Made by a program: the position numbers and the translations under genes. The notes below the pieces were generated by a model that saw nothing but the letters and a program-made list of their open reading frames with translations, searched no databases and was not told the origin of the DNA. From NCBI GenBank assembly GCA_013288325.1, contig JABDCB010000011.1, positions 1 through 59,894 of the forward strand: a stretch of 59,894 nucleotides of DNA. The letters run 5' to 3'. The stretch is from Bacteroidota bacterium. Its GTDB lineage: Bacteria; Bacteroidota; Bacteroidia; Palsa-965. Below, in pieces: positions 57,393 through 59,894 of the stretch (its first letter is position 1; every line of letters starts with the position of its first letter).

Positions 57393-58404
57393 TCTCCTTG
57401 AGGTTTTTTAAGATCATCCTTATGCTCGAGCTTTCCGAGTGTTCATCTATTTCAATACTATGTTTATCCTTATAGTACAAATTCAGACAAACCCTTGTTC
57501 TATTATCTGCTAGACTAAAATTGTGCATCATGGCGTCATCAATTTTCCCCCTGATATTAAATAAGATAAGATCCCTTTTTGTCGCTATGGATACAAGAAG
57601 TGGGGATTCACGGCTATAAGGCGCTCCTGTCATGAAAACATTCTCAATAAATGAAATAAGCACCCGAGGAAGGATAAACGATTGAGTAAAATCTCCTTCT
57701 TTTGAAAGGCTGACATAACATTCTTCGTTCAAGCACTTTTGCAGTTCTATAAAATTTGAAATGCCTTCAAATTCTGATGCGAGCGATACCGTCTTCCCTG
57801 CACGGATACCGAGTGAATACCGAAGGTTTTCTGCAAACAGACCGATTGCTTCAGTAGCGCGACTGGAGCTATTAAGCACCTTACCATAAACAAAATTTAG
57901 AAAATTATATGTCAAATGAGAATTGAATTGTCTCTTCAAATAATCAAGCTCCTGACTCAATATTTTTATTCGTCTTTGACGTTCCTGTTTCATTTTTTCT
58001 AGCGCCAGCTTGTTGAAATAAGCGGAAAAAGCAACTACCACCACTTGAGAAAAGAACAGTCCTGAAATCCGCAAGTATCGCTGAAATCTCCCTGGGGGCG
58101 ATTTAATATGCGCAAAATGAATCAGAAAATCCCCAATGAGCCACTTGAAACAGAAGTAAATGAGGAAAAGCGCCAGCAAAGAAGGAAATATCATCATTCT
58201 TTTATCGTGCCAAAGGTTGGGTATGGCAATGCTAACCATCGCGTAGTACACAAATGCCAAAGCCAGGATATTTAAAACACATCCGATGAATTCAAAAAAC
58301 CAATTGTTTGTCTTCGGAGCTGTGGCGAAGCTGTATGTTAATATGAATAACCAGATTAAAGCGTGTTTGATCTTTTCCTTTGGAGGCAATCGAAGGAGGG
58401 TCAT
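57385..58404 (-). CDS. LytS-type sensor protein with phospho-acceptor His but degenerate ATP site
   Basis: A 339-aa protein with four hydrophobic segments in the first ~135 residues. The PF06580 His region is QFNSHLTYNFLNFV, matching the canonical QINPHFLFNSLNSI with the phospho-acceptor at H163. The ATP-binding part is worn: the N-box is FIENVFMTG (the canonical KHG after VENA is MTG), the G1 DNG motif is missing (FNIRGKIDD at the same place), and the G2 GxGLxN loop is replaced by SLADNRTRVCLNLYY. It should therefore accept phosphate but is unlikely to bind ATP. Its start overlaps the previous gene by 4 bp (ATGA). Confidence 0.85.
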   Translation of the reverse strand: MTLLRLPPKEKIKHALIWLFILTYSFATAPKTNNWFFEFIGCVLNILALAFVYYAMVSIAIPNLWHDKRMMIFPSLLALFLIYFCFKWLIGDFLIHFAHIKSPPGRFQRYLRISGLFFSQVVVVAFSAYFNKLALEKMKQERQRRIKILSQELDYLKRQFNSHLTYNFLNFVYGKVLNSSSRATEAIGLFAENLRYSLGIRAGKTVSLASEFEGISNFIELQKCLNEECYVSLSKEGDFTQSFILPRVLISFIENVFMTGAPYSRESPLLVSIATKRDLILFNIRGKIDDAMMHNFSLADNRTRVCLNLYYKDKHSIEIDEHSESSSIRMILKNLKEND

Positions 58405-59450
58405 ATTGATGTTTTATCAAGAATGCGTTTCTGATTCACCATTCCGTCTTTATCATTCTGAAAAAGGATCATGTGAGCTGAATAAAAGTCTGGCGATTCC
58501 TCTATTTTCAGCTGGTACTTATCCGCGTAAAATATATTCAGAGCATCCCTCACGTTTTTCTGGCCAAGGCCTGAAATCACCTTTAATTTAACCTTATCCT
58601 TTTTATTATCCACTTTGAAACAAATCTGCTCGTCATGTGTTTCCAAAACAATGGTCACCGGATTGTTAGAGTCATCTGTAATTCCATGCTTAAATGCGTT
58701 TTCAACCAAGGAGACTAGTATTCGAGGATAAATCCTATGAGATTGAATATCGCCTTTGCAAGATAAATTAACATAGGTCTCTTCATGAATTCTCCTTTGA
58801 AGGTCCAGATAGCTTTCTATGAAATCCAGCTCCTGGGTCAGCGGAACAAGTTCATCTGACTTTGTTGTAAAAGTATATTTAATGATTCTTGAATACAATT
58901 TAATGGCACTGGCAGCTGCACTGGATTGAGGTTCCACCTCGGTCAAAATGAATCTAAGAAATCTCGATGTCAGTTCAGAGTTAAAATGAGTTTCAATAGA
59001 ACTTAGTTCTTGCACAATCACCTCTCTTTCCTTTTTATCCTGCTCTTCGATTACAATACGGGCTTGCCGATTTGTAAAGCTGGAAAATGCTACAATTCCA
59101 ATTAATCCGACTATTAGCGATGCGTCCAGAAACATTAAACCTAATGTCTTCTCTCCAGATCTAATTCTGTAGCTGGTATTAAGATACTCCGTCCAGGCAA
59201 AAAACAAATAAGTAGCAGCGAGAAAAAGGCATAGCAAATAAATATTTCCAAAAGCATAATTTGGATATGTAACCAAAGCAAGGCTATAGTAAACCAATAT
59301 GCAAGGAATTAGAAACCATGCCAAACTTTGGAGAATTTCCAAAAAACTGCCATGTATAGATGGATCAAATAAAGCATCAAAAGCGCCAAATATTACCCAA
59401 TTGCACGTATGCTTTATAATTTCCGTCTTAGATAGTTTATGGAATTCCAT
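58401..59450 (-). CDS. LytS-type sensor protein with intact ATP site but Glu at the His position
   Basis: A 349-aa paralogue of the next gene with the same layout: four to five hydrophobic segments in residues 15-125, then a PF06580 region and HATPase. The His region reads HFNSELTSRFLRFI, aligning base for base with QFNSHLTYNFLNFV of its neighbour. E159 (codon GAA at 58974-58976) stands at the phospho-acceptor position. The ATP site is well kept: PRILVSLVENAFKHGI (N-box), FKVDNKK (G1) and VISGLGQKNVRDALNIFY (G2). It probably cannot autophosphorylate in the usual way but could phosphorylate the partner. First gene of the operon. Confidence 0.85.
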   Translation of the reverse strand: MEFHKLSKTEIIKHTCNWVIFGAFDALFDPSIHGSFLEILQSLAWFLIPCILVYYSLALVTYPNYAFGNIYLLCLFLAATYLFFAWTEYLNTSYRIRSGEKTLGLMFLDASLIVGLIGIVAFSSFTNRQARIVIEEQDKKEREVIVQELSSIETHFNSELTSRFLRFILTEVEPQSSAAASAIKLYSRIIKYTFTTKSDELVPLTQELDFIESYLDLQRRIHEETYVNLSCKGDIQSHRIYPRILVSLVENAFKHGITDDSNNPVTIVLETHDEQICFKVDNKKDKVKLKVISGLGQKNVRDALNIFYADKYQLKIEESPDFYSAHMILFQNDKDGMVNQKRILDKTSI

Positions 59451-59564
59451 GACAATAATTATTTCTCAAAAGCAATCCTGGAAAATTAATTTGAAAAGGA
59501 AATAAAACAAAACAAGCATAGTTATTTTATTTCGATTTCAATAATTTCAATTTAAACACTCTGC

Positions 59565-59594
59565 TTTACTATCTGAATCTTCATTTCTACTATG
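59565..59594 (+). promoter_or_regulatory. Candidate LytTR site pair, 21 bp apart
   Basis: TTTACTATC (59565-59573) and TCTACTATG (59586-59594) share TnTACTAT with exact 21-bp spacing, and the second lies about 40 bp before the -7 box of the peptide gene. The local AT-richness makes chance possible. Confidence 0.4.
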
Positions 59595-59634
59595 CAAATT
59601 ACGCACTATTTTCAATTTCTTTTATGGAATATCT

Positions 59635-59642
59635 TATATTTG
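59635..59642 (+). promoter_or_regulatory. -7 promoter box for the Gly-Gly-leader peptide gene
   Basis: TATATTTG, exact TAnnTTTG, about 50 bp before ATG 59692. No good TTG -33 element lies upstream, as expected for a promoter that needs an activator. Confidence 0.55.
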
Positions 59643-59691
59643 AATAATTAAGTACAATTACTGATTGCATGCAAACTAAAAATGAATTGAA

Positions 59692-59859
59692 ATGAAAAAG
59701 AAAATAAAACACAAACTCTTATTAAAGAAAGAAGTAATAGTTAGACTAACTCCTGAAAAACTTAGGAATGCATTGGGTGGTGGCGGAGAGCCGGGAAGAG
59801 ACTCCCAGTGGTGCGATACCGATCTAACTTTTACAAAAAGGGGAACGCCTCATTTCTAA
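59692..59859 (+). CDS. Gly-Gly-leader RiPP precursor, lanthipeptide-like
   Basis: A 55-codon gene, ATG to TAA. The N-terminal 28 residues look like a Bacteroidota RiPP leader: basic start MKKKIKHK, then KLLLKKEVIVRLTPEKLRNA with the L-x-L-x-K-x-x-I-x-x-L pattern, ending in GGGG (residues 29-32). The core, EPGRDSQWCDTDLTFTKR followed by GTPHF, has one Cys, one Ser and four Thr. Class I lanthipeptide and related 'GG-Bacteroidales' precursors of this phylum have this layout. The single Cys limits it to one possible (methyl)lanthionine; other chemistries are possible. Divergent from the LytTR/LytS operon; modification enzymes, if any, would lie to the right of the window. Confidence 0.7.
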   Translation: MKKKIKHKLLLKKEVIVRLTPEKLRNALGGGGEPGRDSQWCDTDLTFTKRGTPHF

Positions 59860-59894
59860 GATCCTTCCTCATCAATTGGAGTGTTTAGAAAAAT

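Overview
The window comes from the chromosome of a Bacteroidota bacterium, probably of the Chitinophagales/Sphingobacteriales side rather than gut Bacteroidales (lineage inferred, not tested). The reasons are nine large secreted proteins ending in a type A T9SS sorting domain (YPNP..., GxY or GMY, terminal basic residues), two PF14905-type outer-membrane barrels, SprB repeats, a DUF983 protein, GreA-like and NDH-2 proteins of Bacteroidota type, and promoters with the Bacteroidota -7 box TAnnTTTG. No rRNA, tRNA, CRISPR array or intact insertion sequence was recognised.

Layout. 0-14.7 kb: end of a SpecificRecomb-family membrane protein, PAP2 phosphatase, SnoaL-like protein, secreted GH25 lysozyme, BamE-like secreted protein, MBL hydrolase plus acyl-CoA dehydrogenase, OmpA-like barrel with TSP3 and EF-hand repeats, geranylgeranyl-reductase-type flavoprotein, a PF14905 barrel, a secreted NlpC/P60-like protein. 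14.8-17.4 kb: a visibly AT-rich accessory island of five unrecognised genes. 17.6-20.6 kb: GreA-like factor, then a MarR-MFS-isochorismatase-like operon with a clear autoregulatory operator. 20.8-37.2 kb: S41 protease, many T9SS cargo proteins, DUF983 and AraC genes, NDH-2, a truncated gene, and a tail-fibre-like protein plus a giant T9SS protein behind a promoter carrying a 21-bp periodic site array. 37.4-39.2 kb: methyltransferase, Lrp regulator, thioesterase.

39.5-45.5 kb is the most system-like block: an operon of a VioB-type ferritin-like protein, a 15-cysteine protein without signal peptide, a DUF692/MNIO oxidase and an HvfC/BufC-type partner. It is divergent from a CxxCH lipoprotein and a tail-collar protein. 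It looks like a RiPP-style cysteine-modification locus in which the Cys-rich protein is the probable substrate.

45.7-56.4 kb: a 1038-aa SprB-repeat surface protein, another PF14905 barrel, a degenerate aspartyl-protease-like lipoprotein, small envelope proteins and a T9SS protein, separated by dense intergenic repeats of three families (a palindromic GTCATYCTGA element, a GGGCTAAAGCCC/CCTAAAGGGCGGGG family with 20-bp tandem units, and one long inverted repeat).

56.7-59.9 kb: a LytTR response regulator and two tandem LytS-type sensor proteins. One has lost the phospho-acceptor His (Glu in its place) but keeps the ATP-site motifs; the other keeps the His but has lost most ATP-site motifs. Divergent from them is a 55-codon Gly-Gly-leader peptide gene resembling Bacteroidota lanthipeptide/RiPP precursors, with a TAnnTTTG promoter and a candidate 21-bp-spaced LytTR site. 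This is the left edge of a probable regulated RiPP locus whose biosynthetic genes would lie beyond the window.
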